Assembly (NCBI GenBank): GCA_900546715.1
Contig: UREA01000011.1
Location: 1-43,326, forward strand
Length of the DNA stretch: 43,326 nt
Reading direction: 5' to 3'
From: an uncultured Mycoplasmatota bacterium
Lineage (GTDB): Bacteria > Bacillota_I > Bacilli_A > RF39 > UBA660
Both the position numbers and the translations under genes were made by a program. Positions within the stretch are counted from its first letter, which is position 1, and every line of letters starts with the position of its first letter. Positions 8,304-16,463 of this stretch are shown here, one piece after another. The notes under the pieces were generated by a model, which saw only the letters and a list, made by a program, of their open reading frames with translations, made no database searches and was not told the origin of the DNA.

Positions 8304-8312
8304 TGTTATAAT
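8304..8312 (+). promoter_or_regulatory. Extended -10 promoter before the lipoprotein gene
   Basis: TGTTATAAT (8304-8312) is an extended -10, 37 bp before the lipoprotein ATG and directly after the terminator. A strong AGAAAGGAGAAG ribosome-binding site follows. Confidence 0.55.
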
Positions 8313-8349
8313 TATCTTAAAATAGTAATTTGTAGAAAGGAGAAGATTT

Positions 8350-8799
8350 ATGAAAAAAACAATATTAACTATTTTACTTTGTGGGATTACAATATTATTT
8401 TTAACTGGTTGCGGTAGCAAAATTGGAAAAACATCAGACATTGAAATAACAAACGATGATGTTTCAATAACTATAAAGGATGATACATTAACCAATACTG
8501 GAGCAACATTTGTTTTAGAAAATAATAGTAATCAAACTTTAGGTTATGGAGAACCATATCATTTGGAAATAAAAGATGATGATTCATGGCATATATTAAA
8601 TACAATAAATGATGCAGTATTTATAATGCCACTTTATCACCTTAATCCTAATGAGAGTATAGAACTAAAAATTGATTGGGAGAATTTTTATGGTGTTTTA
8701 GAACCTGGAGAATATCGTTTAATAAAAGATGCATGTTTTGTAGTTGATGATGAAACATCTGATAACTTTTATATTGGTGTCGAATTTATCATAGAATAA
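8350..8799 (+). CDS. Lipoprotein with bacterial Ig-like domain
   Basis: This 149-residue exported lipoprotein has a basic N-terminus, a hydrophobic core and the lipobox FLTGC (Cys about 21). After a short linker the domain shows NNSNQTLGYGEPYHLE and a LEPGEYRL strand. This is the pattern of the Ig-like fold (Big_20 type) found in Bacillota lipoproteins of unknown role. It would be anchored to the outer face of the membrane. It is followed at 20 bp by a small membrane protein gene. No function can be assigned beyond the fold. Confidence 0.8.
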   Translation: MKKTILTILLCGITILFLTGCGSKIGKTSDIEITNDDVSITIKDDTLTNTGATFVLENNSNQTLGYGEPYHLEIKDDDSWHILNTINDAVFIMPLYHLNPNESIELKIDWENFYGVLEPGEYRLIKDACFVVDDETSDNFYIGVEFIIE

Positions 8800-8819
8800 C
8801 AATTTGAAAGCGAGGATTT

Positions 8820-9020
8820 ATGAATAAAGGAAAAACTGGAATATTTTTAATTATATTAGGAAACATATTATATTTAGCATATACTTTTTTCGGAGGAAAT
8901 GAAACTACCCCATTTCCTGAATTTAGCTCAGGTTTATTACTTGGTTTGGGTGTAGGAATTAATTTAATAGGAATAATATCATTAATAATATATATTTCTA
9001 AAAATGAAAAAAATAAATAA
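8820..9020 (+). CDS. Small two-helix membrane protein
   Basis: This 66-residue hypothetical protein has two hydrophobic helices (about 6-24 and 38-58), a short outer loop and a charged KNEKNK tail. A good GAAAGCGAGG ribosome-binding site precedes the ATG. It lies in the same operon as the lipoprotein before it and the 52-residue protein after it. I do not recognise a family. Confidence 0.65.
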   Translation: MNKGKTGIFLIILGNILYLAYTFFGGNETTPFPEFSSGLLLGLGVGINLIGIISLIIYISKNEKNK

Positions 9021-9042
9021 TTATAAAGTAAGGAGTGAAAAA

Positions 9043-9201
9043 ATGTATAAAACTGTTGTTATAGAATATTCCCCTAAAGCAGATGATATGGCTAAAAAAA
9101 TAGAAGAAAAAGCTAATGAAATGTTGCAAAAGGGATTCGAATTAGTTACTGTATCTATTACAGGATCAGCTAAAGCTATATTAGTATTTAAACAAATATA
9201 G
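9043..9201 (+). CDS. Small DUF4177-like protein
   Basis: This 52-residue protein has beta-alpha-beta character (KTVVIEYSP, then an Ala/Glu/Lys helix, then GFELVTVSIT and a final ILVFK strand). It resembles short DUF4177-type proteins, in which a helix ends in a GWELV-like turn; here the turn is KGFELV. The start at ATG 9043 is chosen because AAGGAG lies 7 bp upstream. The longer frame from 9004 would overlap the previous gene and lacks that site. Function unknown. Confidence 0.6.
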   Translation: MYKTVVIEYSPKADDMAKKIEEKANEMLQKGFELVTVSITGSAKAILVFKQI

Positions 9202-9209
9202 GAAGAACT

Positions 9210-9749
9210 ATGAATAAAATTATAATCTATGGAACACATTATGGAACAACAAAAGAGTATGCTGAAGAACTTGCAAATAGAACTAATATCAAAGCTATTT
9301 CTTATGAAAATGTCGAAGACATAAATGATTATGATACAATCATTTATTTAGGTGGTTTATATGCAGGTGGTGTTTTAGGAATGGCTAAAACACTAAAAAA
9401 ACTAAATAATTTTCAAGATAAAAATATTATTATTGCAACTGTTGGTCTTGCTGATCCAAGTGATAAAACCAATGAATTTAACATTAGAAATAATATAAAA
9501 AGTCAACTAAAAAAGGAAATCTTTGAAAATGCCAAAATATTTCATCTAAGAGGTGGTATCGACTATAAAAAATTAAACTTTGTTCATAAAACAATGTTAA
9601 AATTGCTTTATAATAAAGTAAAAAATTTACCTAAAGATAAGCAAACACCTGAAGATAAAGCAATGATAGAAACTTATAATAAAAAAGTAAGTTTTATTGA
9701 TTTTTCTAGTTTAGATAAAATAATTAAGGAAATAAATAAGGAAAAATAA
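9210..9749 (+). CDS. Flavodoxin-domain protein
   Basis: This 179-residue protein has a flavodoxin fold. An FMN phosphate-binding loop YGTHYGTTKEYA (about 6-17) opens it, followed by IIYLGGLYAGG (about 46-57), and the C-terminal helices are charged. It is closest in layout to the flavodoxin-like family that includes protoporphyrinogen oxidase HemG. The redox partner is unknown. It is the last gene of the lipoprotein operon, with AGGAAG before its ATG and a terminator overlapping its stop. No membrane segment is present, so it should be cytoplasmic. Confidence 0.8.
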   Translation: MNKIIIYGTHYGTTKEYAEELANRTNIKAISYENVEDINDYDTIIYLGGLYAGGVLGMAKTLKKLNNFQDKNIIIATVGLADPSDKTNEFNIRNNIKSQLKKEIFENAKIFHLRGGIDYKKLNFVHKTMLKLLYNKVKNLPKDKQTPEDKAMIETYNKKVSFIDFSSLDKIIKEINKEK

Positions 9750-9773
9750 GTAAATCAATAGGATTTGCTTTTT
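9748..9773 (+). terminator. Terminator after the flavodoxin gene
   Basis: AAGTAAATC (9748-9756) pairs with GATTTGCTT (9762-9770, one G-T) followed by T's, overlapping the stop codon. Confidence 0.75.
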
Positions 9774-9931
9774 CAATTTTATTAATAGTACTCTAATTGA
9801 TTGATTTACTGAATCAAAGCAAGTAATATGCTTTATGCCTATGAACAAATTTTAAAAATAAAGAACCCTTGATATTTTTCCTGTAAAAAATAGATTATAT
9901 TTTATATGATATTAACGAAGGGAGAAAAAAT

Positions 9932-10642
9932 ATGAATCAAGAAAAAATTGGCAAATTTATCGCAGAATGCCGCAGGAAGAAAAATATGACACAACAAGAA
10001 TTAGCAGAAAAGTTAGGAGTATCAGACCGCACTATTGGTAATTGGGAAAATGGTAGAAATATGCCTGATTTATCACTTTTTAAACCATTATGTGATGAAC
10101 TTGATATTTCTTTAAATGATTTAATGAGTGGTGAAGTTGTAAAAAGTAAAGAATACCAAGAAAAATTAGAAGAAAATATTATTAATACAATAAGCTATAC
10201 TAACAAAAAACTAGAAAACAAAAATAATATTATTGGTTTATTATTAATAATATTTGGTGTTTTAATATCACTTAGTGCTATAGCTATATTTCCAAGCGAA
10301 TCAAGCTGGGGAGCTATTTATTCAGTATTTGGTGCTATTATTTCTTTACTTGGAGTTAGTAGATTTACTAAGAAACTAAACCACAGCAAAAGACTCATTT
10401 GTAATTTTGGTTACTTTATTATTTTTATCGCCGTATTATTCATCATCGATTATATTGGAGTTATTAACATTCATCAAGCTCCAAGATTTTCTTTAGTAAA
10501 AGTAACTGGTGATAATGTAATATATTATGATACCCTATTTTATGATGTTGTCAGATGTAATGTTGATAGCGATAATGAAACATTTACAGTAATTAAAAAT
10601 GGAAAGTATGATAGAGATAATATTGATGCATTTTGCAAATAA
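9932..10642 (+). CDS. XRE regulator with membrane domain
   Basis: This 236-residue protein has an N-terminal XRE/Cro helix-turn-helix (about 6-60: TQQELAEKLGVSDRTIGNWE, then NMPDLSLFKPLCDEL). A linker and three hydrophobic helices (about 90-107, 115-133 and 148-168) follow, then an outer ~65-residue domain. This is a membrane-tethered regulator layout common in Bacillota, suggesting sensing at the envelope. It has its own promoter region (TTGATA near 9869), a GAAGGGAG ribosome-binding site and its own terminator. Regulated targets are unknown; the divergent or following small genes are candidates. Confidence 0.85.
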   Translation: MNQEKIGKFIAECRRKKNMTQQELAEKLGVSDRTIGNWENGRNMPDLSLFKPLCDELDISLNDLMSGEVVKSKEYQEKLEENIINTISYTNKKLENKNNIIGLLLIIFGVLISLSAIAIFPSESSWGAIYSVFGAIISLLGVSRFTKKLNHSKRLICNFGYFIIFIAVLFIIDYIGVINIHQAPRFSLVKVTGDNVIYYDTLFYDVVRCNVDSDNETFTVIKNGKYDRDNIDAFCK

Positions 10643-10644
10643 CT

Positions 10645-10678
10645 AAAAAAACAAATTACAAAAAATTTGTTTTTTTAT
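10645..10678 (+). terminator. Terminator after the XRE membrane regulator
   Basis: AAACAAAT (10649-10656) pairs with ATTTGTTT (10665-10672) within A- and T-runs. It can act in both directions. Confidence 0.8.
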
Positions 10679-10747
10679 TAAAAGTATGTTAATTTTCATA
10701 AAATTGTGTTATTATAGTTAATACATTCCAGTAGAAAGTGAGGATAT

Positions 10748-11044
10748 ATGGAAAGTATTAAAGAATTAAATGAAATTATTGAACAAACACTAGAGTTAAG
10801 AATTAGTGATTGGGAATTATTAATGGAATTATATAATCGAGCTAATATGATGTATTTTACTACTATGCATGTTATAGATACTTATTCAGAAAATCAACAA
10901 CAAGTAATTGAACCATTAGAAGAGTTAAGTATCCTTAAAAATAATATGAATAGATTAGCTGGTGAATTAATGCGTTATGAACCATTAAGAGATTTCCTAC
11001 TAGAAAATAACTTAAATGATGAAAATACTCATAAAACTAGATAA
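10748..11044 (+). CDS. Hypothetical helical protein
   Basis: This 98-residue acidic protein is predicted all-helical (SIKELNEIIEQTLELRISDW, with a later LSILKNNMNRLAGELM helix). It has no signal peptide, membrane segment or known motif. A promoter-like TGTTATTAT and a GTGAGG ribosome-binding site precede it, and a terminator overlaps its end, so it is a single-gene unit. I do not recognise a family. Confidence 0.6.
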   Translation: MESIKELNEIIEQTLELRISDWELLMELYNRANMMYFTTMHVIDTYSENQQQVIEPLEELSILKNNMNRLAGELMRYEPLRDFLLENNLNDENTHKTR

Positions 11045-11057
11045 TTCTAGTTTTTTT
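11034..11057 (+). terminator. Terminator overlapping the helical-protein stop
   Basis: AAACTAG (11034-11040) pairs with CTAGTTT (11047-11053), followed by T's. Confidence 0.8.
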
Positions 11058-11098
11058 AATTATTAAATAATGTTATAATAATAAAAAGAAGGTGTTTT

Positions 11099-11974
11099 AT
11101 GGAATTAATTCAAGTTGGTCAAAATACTTATTATCTAAAAAATCCTACTAATATTGGAATATATAAAGTAAATGACAAAGATATTTATTTAATAGATACC
11201 GCCAATGATAGTGATGCTGGAAGAAAAATACTTAAAATAATTGCTGAACAAGGTTGGAATATAAAAGGTATAATTAATACCCATTCCAATGCAGATCATA
11301 TCGGTGGAAACAAAATTATTCAAAATAGAACTAATTGTCAAATTCTAGCGCCAGATATTGAAAATTGTTTTATAGAAAATCCTATTTTAGAAGGAGCATT
11401 TTTATATGGTGGCTATCCATTTAAAGATTTAAGAAATAAATTTTTAATGGCTAAAGAATCTAAAACTAGCAATATTGATAATAATTTACCTGAAGGATTA
11501 GAGTATTTTTCATTAAAAGGGCATTATTTTAATATGATAGGAATTAAAACAAGTGATGATATATACTTTCTTGGAGATTCCCTATTTAGTGAAGAAACAA
11601 TAAATAAATATCATGTATTTTTTATTTATAATGTCGAAGAATATTTAAATAGTCTAGATTTTTTAAGTACATTAAATGGCAAATTATATATTCCTTCACA
11701 TTGTAATGCTTCTGATGATATATCTGCGTTAATTAAAATGAACAAAGAAAAAATTACTGAAATATGTAATAAAATTTTAAACTATTGTAATGAATATCAA
11801 ACCTTTGAACAAATATTAAAATATATATTTGACATATATGGTTTAACCATGAATTCTAATCAATATATTTTAATTGGTAGTACTATAAAATCTTATTTAT
11901 CTTATTTATATGATAATTCTAAAATAAGTTATGAGTTTAAAGATAACATAATGTATTGGAGAACAATATGTTAA
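11099..11974 (+). CDS. Metallo-beta-lactamase-fold hydrolase
   Basis: This 291-residue cytoplasmic protein has the metal-binding motif THSNADHIGG (HxxxDH, about 61-68). Later metal ligands are in SLKGHYFN (about 142), FLGDSLF (about 160) and IPSHCNA (about 200). It resembles the glyoxalase II-like branch, but the substrate is unknown. The C-terminal ~80 residues are an added helical domain. GAAGGTG precedes the ATG. The stop overlaps the next gene by 7 bp, so the two are translationally coupled. Confidence 0.85.
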   Translation: MELIQVGQNTYYLKNPTNIGIYKVNDKDIYLIDTANDSDAGRKILKIIAEQGWNIKGIINTHSNADHIGGNKIIQNRTNCQILAPDIENCFIENPILEGAFLYGGYPFKDLRNKFLMAKESKTSNIDNNLPEGLEYFSLKGHYFNMIGIKTSDDIYFLGDSLFSEETINKYHVFFIYNVEEYLNSLDFLSTLNGKLYIPSHCNASDDISALIKMNKEKITEICNKILNYCNEYQTFEQILKYIFDIYGLTMNSNQYILIGSTIKSYLSYLYDNSKISYEFKDNIMYWRTIC

Positions 11975-12399
11975 ATATTTTAAATGATATAAATAGTCCT
12001 TATATTAATGAAATAAATGAGATACTCCTTAGATGGATTAATATTAAAACAATTGGCAATATAAAATATGGAATAATTAATAATACTTACCCTATTACTA
12101 TTATTCTATTAAAAGATAATGAGTTAATTGGCTTTTATCAAATTGTTGAACATGATTTTGATAATACTTCCTATACCCCATGGATTGCTAATGTTTATGT
12201 AAAAGAAGAATATAGACATTTAGGTTATGGACGAATATTAATTGAATCTATTCCTGACTTTATGAAAGAGTTAAATATTAAAACTATTTATTTACATACT
12301 AGACATATTAATTTATATGAAAAATTTGGTTTTGAAAAATACCAAGAACTAGTTTTAGGAGACAATATAAAAAGATTTATATATAAAATGGATATATAA
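11968..12399 (+). CDS. GNAT N-acetyltransferase
   Basis: This 143-residue acetyltransferase has the central strand IANVYVKEEYRHLGYGRILI (about 70-89), whose RxxGxG/A acetyl-CoA loop is RHLGYG. The C-terminal LYEKFGFEK motif is typical of GNATs. The start ATG 11968 is preferred because GGAG lies 6 bp upstream; a TTG at 11956 opens the frame but has no site. It overlaps the MBL-fold gene. The substrate is unknown. It converges with miaB with only 5 bp between stops. Confidence 0.85.
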   Translation: MLNILNDINSPYINEINEILLRWINIKTIGNIKYGIINNTYPITIILLKDNELIGFYQIVEHDFDNTSYTPWIANVYVKEEYRHLGYGRILIESIPDFMKELNIKTIYLHTRHINLYEKFGFEKYQELVLGDNIKRFIYKMDI

Positions 12400-12404
12400 A
12401 TCTT

Positions 12405-13805
12405 TTATTTTGCTACTTCACCATCTAAACTAAAGCTTTTTGCATCAAGTATTTTTACTGGAACTATTTTACCTATTAAATCATCACTACCAATGACATT
12501 AACAAGTTTCATTGTATCGGTATAACCACAAACTTTATCCTCCCCTTTTTCACTCTTGCCAATAATTAAAACATCTACTACTTTACCTACTAATTTTTTA
12601 TTAGCTTCCATAGCATAAGCATTTACTTTTTTATTTAGTGTTTGAAGTCTTCTATTTTTTTCATCCATACTAACATGATCTTCTAGAGTTGCCGCATAGG
12701 TACCTTCTCTAGGTGAGAAAATGAAAGTATAAGCACTATCATATTTGCAATAGTCAACTATATCTAAAGTGGCTTGGAAATCTTCTTCTGTTTCATTTGG
12801 AAAACCTACGATAATATCAGTTGTGATACTAACATTTGGCACTCTCGCTTTAATGGTATCAAATAGTTTTTTATATTCATCTATAGTATATCTTCTATTC
12901 ATTTTCTTTAAGATATTATCACTACCTGATTGAATAGGTAAATGGATATATGGCATAATATTTTCATATTTAGCAATTATATCAATCATTCTATCCGTAA
13001 AATTCCAAGGATGACTGGTTACAAAACGAACACGAGGAATACCAATTTTAGCAACATTTTCGAGGAGATCTGCAAAGTCATAACCAAGGTTTAAGTCTTT
13101 ACCATAAGCATTAACATTTTGACCAAGTAAAGTTATTTCTAAATATCCTTTATTTTTTAAATCTTCTACTTCACCCAAAATGCTTTCCATTTTTCTACTT
13201 CTTTCTCGTCCTCGAGTAAAAGGAACTATACAATAAGTACAAAACTTATCACAACCATATTGAATATTAATCCAAGCAGAAATTTTGGAATCTCTACTGT
13301 ATCCAACATTTTCTGGTACTTCATCACTATTAGAATATACTTCAATATTTTGTTTATTATGTTTGATTATTAAATCTGGTAATTCATTTAGATTGTGAGT
13401 ACCTATTACTATATCAACATATTTGTGATTCTTCTCAATTTCTTCTACTTCACTTGGAAGTTGCATTAAACATCCTGTTAAAACAATAATTAAATCTTTA
13501 TTTGTACTCTTTAAATGTTTACATCTACCTAAGTATCCAAATACTTTATCTTTAGCATTTTCTCTAATAGCACAAGTATTAAGCACAACAATATCCGCAT
13601 CTTCTAGAGTATCTACTGGAGTGTAACCTAAAGCTTCTAAATAATATCTAATTTGTTCTGAATCATGAACATTCATTTGGCAGCCATAAGTTCTAAGAAA
13701 ATACTTTTTACCTTTAAATATAGGTTTTAAATCTGCGGAAGCATCAATATATTTTATATCTACTTTACTTCTATCTTTAGCTTTGCATAAATCTGGTTTA
13801 TTCAT
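12405..13805 (-). CDS. miaB: tRNA-2-methylthio-N6-dimethylallyladenosine synthase MiaB
   Basis: This radical-SAM methylthiotransferase adds the 2-methylthio group to i6A37 of tRNAs that read UNN codons. The 466 residues carry three N-terminal cluster cysteines (GCQMNVHDSE, LNTCAIRENA, LTGCLMQ), the radical-SAM CxxxCxxC in YGCDKFCTYC, and a C-terminal TRAM domain (about 395-460). The length is normal. A possible own promoter is TTTACA-17-TAAAAT just upstream. A 0A-box promoter with a hairpin attenuator-like RNA (13858-13969) also points at the gene, so read-through could add Spo0A-type control. Confidence 0.95.
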   Translation of the reverse strand: MNKPDLCKAKDRSKVDIKYIDASADLKPIFKGKKYFLRTYGCQMNVHDSEQIRYYLEALGYTPVDTLEDADIVVLNTCAIRENAKDKVFGYLGRCKHLKSTNKDLIIVLTGCLMQLPSEVEEIEKNHKYVDIVIGTHNLNELPDLIIKHNKQNIEVYSNSDEVPENVGYSRDSKISAWINIQYGCDKFCTYCIVPFTRGRERSRKMESILGEVEDLKNKGYLEITLLGQNVNAYGKDLNLGYDFADLLENVAKIGIPRVRFVTSHPWNFTDRMIDIIAKYENIMPYIHLPIQSGSDNILKKMNRRYTIDEYKKLFDTIKARVPNVSITTDIIVGFPNETEEDFQATLDIVDYCKYDSAYTFIFSPREGTYAATLEDHVSMDEKNRRLQTLNKKVNAYAMEANKKLVGKVVDVLIIGKSEKGEDKVCGYTDTMKLVNVIGSDDLIGKIVPVKILDAKSFSLDGEVAK

Positions 13806-13857
13806 TTATACTACCTCACTTCACTTAAAATATTTTATCATATTATAGATTCTTTGT

Positions 13858-13904
13858 AAAATAAAAGAAAGCGACTTTTAAGGAACAGGATTGCTTCGCT
13901 TTCA
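13858..13904 (-). ncRNA. Short hairpin RNA A (0A-box promoter product or miaB leader)
   Basis: The predicted start is near 13904. The RNA opens with GAAAGCGA (minus strand of 13896-13903), pairs with TCGCTTTC (minus strand of 13867-13874), and runs into TTTTATTTT, so most transcripts should stop at ~45 nt. Its 3' arm, TCCTTAAAA..CGCTTTC, matches that of RNA B, so A looks like an internally shortened relative of B. It may equally act as an attenuator in a long miaB leader. Confidence 0.5.
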
Positions 13905-13910
13905 ATATCT

Positions 13911-13969
13911 ATTTTATAACTTTTTCTTTATTTTGCAAGTGATTCGACACCATTCGACATAGTTCGACA
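13911..13969 (-). promoter_or_regulatory. Promoter A with three in-phase 0A boxes
   Basis: On the minus strand TGTCGAA occurs three times at exactly 10-bp steps (13963-13969, 13953-13959, 13943-13949). Four bases later comes the -35 TTGCAA (13933-13938), then 16 bp and the -10 TAAAAT (13911-13916). TGTCGAA is the core of the Spo0A binding site. The box next to the -35 fits activation by a bound response regulator. Confidence 0.72.
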
Positions 13970-13982
13970 AAATTAGGTTTAG

Positions 13983-14130
13983 AAAAAAGTAAGAATGTTT
14001 ATCTTACTATATAATCCCTCTGTGAAAGCGGGATTTTTAAGGATTTATTAATCATCTTTAATATTAAGAGTGAGTTAAGTGTTTAAGAAAGGTTATAGTT
14101 GAGAAAGGAACCTACCAAAACCCGCTTTCA
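13983..14130 (-). ncRNA. Structured small RNA B (~148 nt)
   Basis: Transcription from promoter B should begin near 14130. The RNA is closed by a perfect 10-bp stem (14121-14130 with 14023-14032; arms TGAAAGCGGG and CCCGCTTTCA on +) enclosing about 88 nt. It ends in an intrinsic terminator whose arms are 14002-14008 and 13988-13994, with T's to 13983. No ORF of note is inside. Ends and stem resemble RNA A. I do not recognise the family. Confidence 0.65.
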
Positions 14131-14136
14131 ACAACT

Positions 14137-14205
14137 ATTTTATACTATTATTTTTATTTTGCAAGCGATTCGACAAAACCTGACAAAACTAGCCAAAATT
14201 CGACA
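14137..14205 (-). promoter_or_regulatory. Promoter B with a four-unit 0A-box array
   Basis: On the minus strand, 10-bp units lie at 14199-14205 (TGTCGAA), 14189-14195 (degenerate), 14179-14185 (TGTCAGG) and 14169-14175 (TGTCGAA). Four bases later come -35 TTGCAA (14159-14164), a 16-bp spacer and -10 TAAAAT (14137-14142). Geometry is identical to promoter A. The array begins right at the stop codon of the upstream gene. Confidence 0.72.
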
Positions 14206-14835
14206 CTATCTCGACCTATTAAAATCATCTTTTTCCATTTGATATTCTCTGATGAGATTTCTGACTACATGAGAAATTAAGACTTCATTAATATTTTCAC
14301 TATGCATGTAACCATCAACACCATTTATTAAATCACTAAAAATACTAATGATTTTACGAACCTTTTCTTCATCACTTAAAATATTAAATATTGGTGATGA
14401 ATCATCATTAATATTTATAACTGCCCCATTAAAGGTAAACCAAACAACAATAGGTTTATCACCTTCAAAATAACCAACAAAATATTTTCTGGGACCATTT
14501 CGATAGTTTTCTAATTCTTTATTTCTTTTTCTAATTGTATCAATATAAGACATTTTAGCTTTAACCCTAAATTTAATATCATTCATTAATTTATCACGAT
14601 TCAAATAATGCACTAAAGATGCAACTATATTAGCTACTGGTAAAAAATTAATAACTTTATTATAAGACATGTTTTTTTCTAAAGTAAAAGCATCTAATTC
14701 ACTAAAATCATTATTTTTAAATTCTTCATTAAATTCTTTAAAATTTAATCGTTCTAAATAATTATTAAATTCATTACTACCTATAGCAGTAGCTAATGCT
14801 AAAGAAATTATTGCTCGAAATATAGCATCATCCAT
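14206..14835 (-). CDS. Hypothetical protein
   Basis: This 209-residue protein has two weakly hydrophobic helices (about 6-20 and 62-80) and a mixed alpha/beta C-terminal half containing KYFVGYFEGDKPIVVWFTFN. I recognise no family. It has its own promoter 5' to it, and a 0A-box array abuts its stop codon. It follows serS after that gene's terminator, so it is a separate unit. The second hydrophobic part (NFLPVANIVASLVHYL) may be membrane-associated. Confidence 0.65.
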   Translation of the reverse strand: MDDAIFRAIISLALATAIGSNEFNNYLERLNFKEFNEEFKNNDFSELDAFTLEKNMSYNKVINFLPVANIVASLVHYLNRDKLMNDIKFRVKAKMSYIDTIRKRNKELENYRNGPRKYFVGYFEGDKPIVVWFTFNGAVININDDSSPIFNILSDEEKVRKIISIFSDLINGVDGYMHSENINEVLISHVVRNLIREYQMEKDDFNRSR

Positions 14836-14861
14836 AAAATCACCTTTTTTTTATGTCAAGT

Positions 14862-14890
14862 ATAATATCATAAATTTATTAAAATTGCAA
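14862..14890 (-). promoter_or_regulatory. Promoter of the hypothetical gene 14206-14835
   Basis: Minus-strand TTGCAA (14885-14890), a 17-bp spacer and TATTAT (14862-14867), with the ATG 27 bp further on. It uses the same TTGCAA -35 as the 0A-box promoters but has no 0A boxes upstream. Confidence 0.6.
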
Positions 14891-14916
14891 AAAAAATGCA
14901 AAATTTAATTTGCATT
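14888..14916 (-). terminator. Terminator of serS
   Basis: On the minus strand AATGCAAA (14909-14916) pairs with TTTGCATT (14895-14902), followed by eight T's. The hairpin overlaps the serS stop codon. Confidence 0.85.
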
Positions 14917-16197
14917 TTTAGGTTTTATTACTTCTAAGCCTCCCATATAAGGTTGTAATACTTTTGGCACTTTTACAGAGCCATCACTTTGATAATTGTT
15001 TTCAATTAAAGCAATTAAAGCTCTAGTTGATGCTAAAACTGTATTATTCAATGTGTGAACATAATAATTGCCATTTTCACCCTTAGTTCTAATACCAAGT
15101 CTTCTTGCTTGAGCATCACCTAAATTAGAACATGAACCAACTTCAAAATACTTCTTTTGGCGTGGACTCCAAGCTTCAACATCAACAGATTTTACTTTCA
15201 AATCAGCAAGATCTCCACTACAACATTCAAGTGTTCTTACAGGTATATCTAAATTTCTAAATAGTTCTACCGTAAATTTCCACATTTTTTCATACCAAGC
15301 AAAAGATTCTTCAGGTTTACATAGTACAATCATTTCTTGTTTTTCAAATTGATGAACCCGATAAATTCCACGCTCTTCAATACCATGAGCTCCCACTTCT
15401 TTTCTAAAACATGGAGAATAGGAAGTCATTGTAATAGGAAGTGTATCTTCTTTAACAATTTGATCTTTAAATCTACCAATCATAGAGTGCTCACTTGTTC
15501 CAATTAAGTATAAATCTTCACCTTCTATTTTATACATCATGGCATCCATTTCCGCAAAGGACATAACACCAGTTACAACATCACTACGAATCATAAATGG
15601 TGGAATGCAGTAAGTAAATCCTTTATCAATCATGAAGTCTCTTGCATAAGCAAGCATAGCACTAGAAAGTCTAGCAATGTCTCCGATTAAATAGTAAAAA
15701 CCATTACCACTAGTTCTGCCTGCGGCATCTTTATCAAGACCACTTAGGTTTTCCAAAATATCAGCATGATAAGGTATTTCATAATCTGGAACTATGGGTT
15801 CTCCAAATCTTTCTAATTCCACATTTTCTGAATCATCCTTGCCAATTGGTACAGTTTCATCAATTATATTAGGAATAACCATCATTCTTGATTTTATTTC
15901 ATGTTCTAAGTTTTCTTCACTTTCTTCAAGTTCTTTAATTCTTTCATTAATACGGGTTACTTCACTCTTAATTTTTTCAGCATCGCTTTTTTTGCCTTCC
16001 CGCATTAAAGCTCCGATTTCTTTACTTAATTCATTTCTTTTAGCTCTTAGGTTATCGCCTTCGAGTTTATATTCCCGATATGTTTTATCATATTCATAAA
16101 CTTCATCAACTAAACCTAATTTTTCATCTTGAAATTTCTTTTTAATGTTTTCTTTTACTAAATCACTATTTTCTCTAATTAATTTAATATCAATCAT
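14905..16197 (-). CDS. serS: Seryl-tRNA synthetase
   Basis: This class II synthetase charges tRNA-Ser. The 430 residues have the N-terminal antiparallel coiled-coil arm (about 30-100, rich in Lys/Glu) that grips the long variable arm of tRNA-Ser. Motif 2 is SPCFRKEVGAHG (about 262) and motif 3 is NTVLASTRALIALIE (about 390). It ends in the usual LQPYMGG region. A T-box leader lies directly upstream and AGAAAGGGAG precedes the ATG. It is a complete, normal-length housekeeping gene. Confidence 0.97.
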   Translation of the reverse strand: MIDIKLIRENSDLVKENIKKKFQDEKLGLVDEVYEYDKTYREYKLEGDNLRAKRNELSKEIGALMREGKKSDAEKIKSEVTRINERIKELEESEENLEHEIKSRMMVIPNIIDETVPIGKDDSENVELERFGEPIVPDYEIPYHADILENLSGLDKDAAGRTSGNGFYYLIGDIARLSSAMLAYARDFMIDKGFTYCIPPFMIRSDVVTGVMSFAEMDAMMYKIEGEDLYLIGTSEHSMIGRFKDQIVKEDTLPITMTSYSPCFRKEVGAHGIEERGIYRVHQFEKQEMIVLCKPEESFAWYEKMWKFTVELFRNLDIPVRTLECCSGDLADLKVKSVDVEAWSPRQKKYFEVGSCSNLGDAQARRLGIRTKGENGNYYVHTLNNTVLASTRALIALIENNYQSDGSVKVPKVLQPYMGGLEVIKPKNAN

Positions 16198-16212
16198 TTA
16201 TATCTCCCTTTC

Positions 16213-16409
16213 TTAAAAAACAAAAAGAGTAATACCAAGGAGTCTAGAAAGACGGTACCACCCTTTATAACTCATTTTAGATAACGGTATTACCCGAGCA
16301 AATTGCTAACTCCAAAGGTAGATTCATTATATTTATCTTTTTAGTTTCCACCAACCACTAAATCTCTAGTAAGAATCAATATAACTACTTATCCTTTATC
16401 TTCGCCCTT
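16213..16409 (-). promoter_or_regulatory. T-box leader of serS
   Basis: The minus-strand leader carries the conserved T-box AGGGTGGTACC (minus strand of 16254-16264), which pairs with uncharged tRNA ends. The specifier is probably UCU (Ser), in GAATCTACC at 16320-16322. A competing terminator arm (16227-16245) precedes a T-run. A promoter TTGCCA (16440-16445), 18 bp, TATATT (16416-16421) fits a start near 16409. Uncharged tRNA-Ser should favour antitermination and serS expression. Confidence 0.9.
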
Positions 16410-16463
16410 ACCAATAATATACCACAAAATTATAGACTTTGGCAATAATTATTAATCAATTTT

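Noticed and set aside
8301..8495. Minus-strand ORF over the lipoprotein gene
   Set aside because: Shadow frame; the + strand gene has a lipobox, promoter and ribosome-binding site.
9004..9042. Longer start for the DUF4177-like protein
   Set aside because: It would overlap the previous stop and has no ribosome-binding site, whereas ATG 9043 has AAGGAG.
13940..14216. TTCGACA repeats as a CRISPR array or iteron origin
   Set aside because: Units are 7 bp in 10-bp phase with no spacers, no cas or rep gene is near, and every array sits at a fixed distance from a -35; promoter control explains them better.
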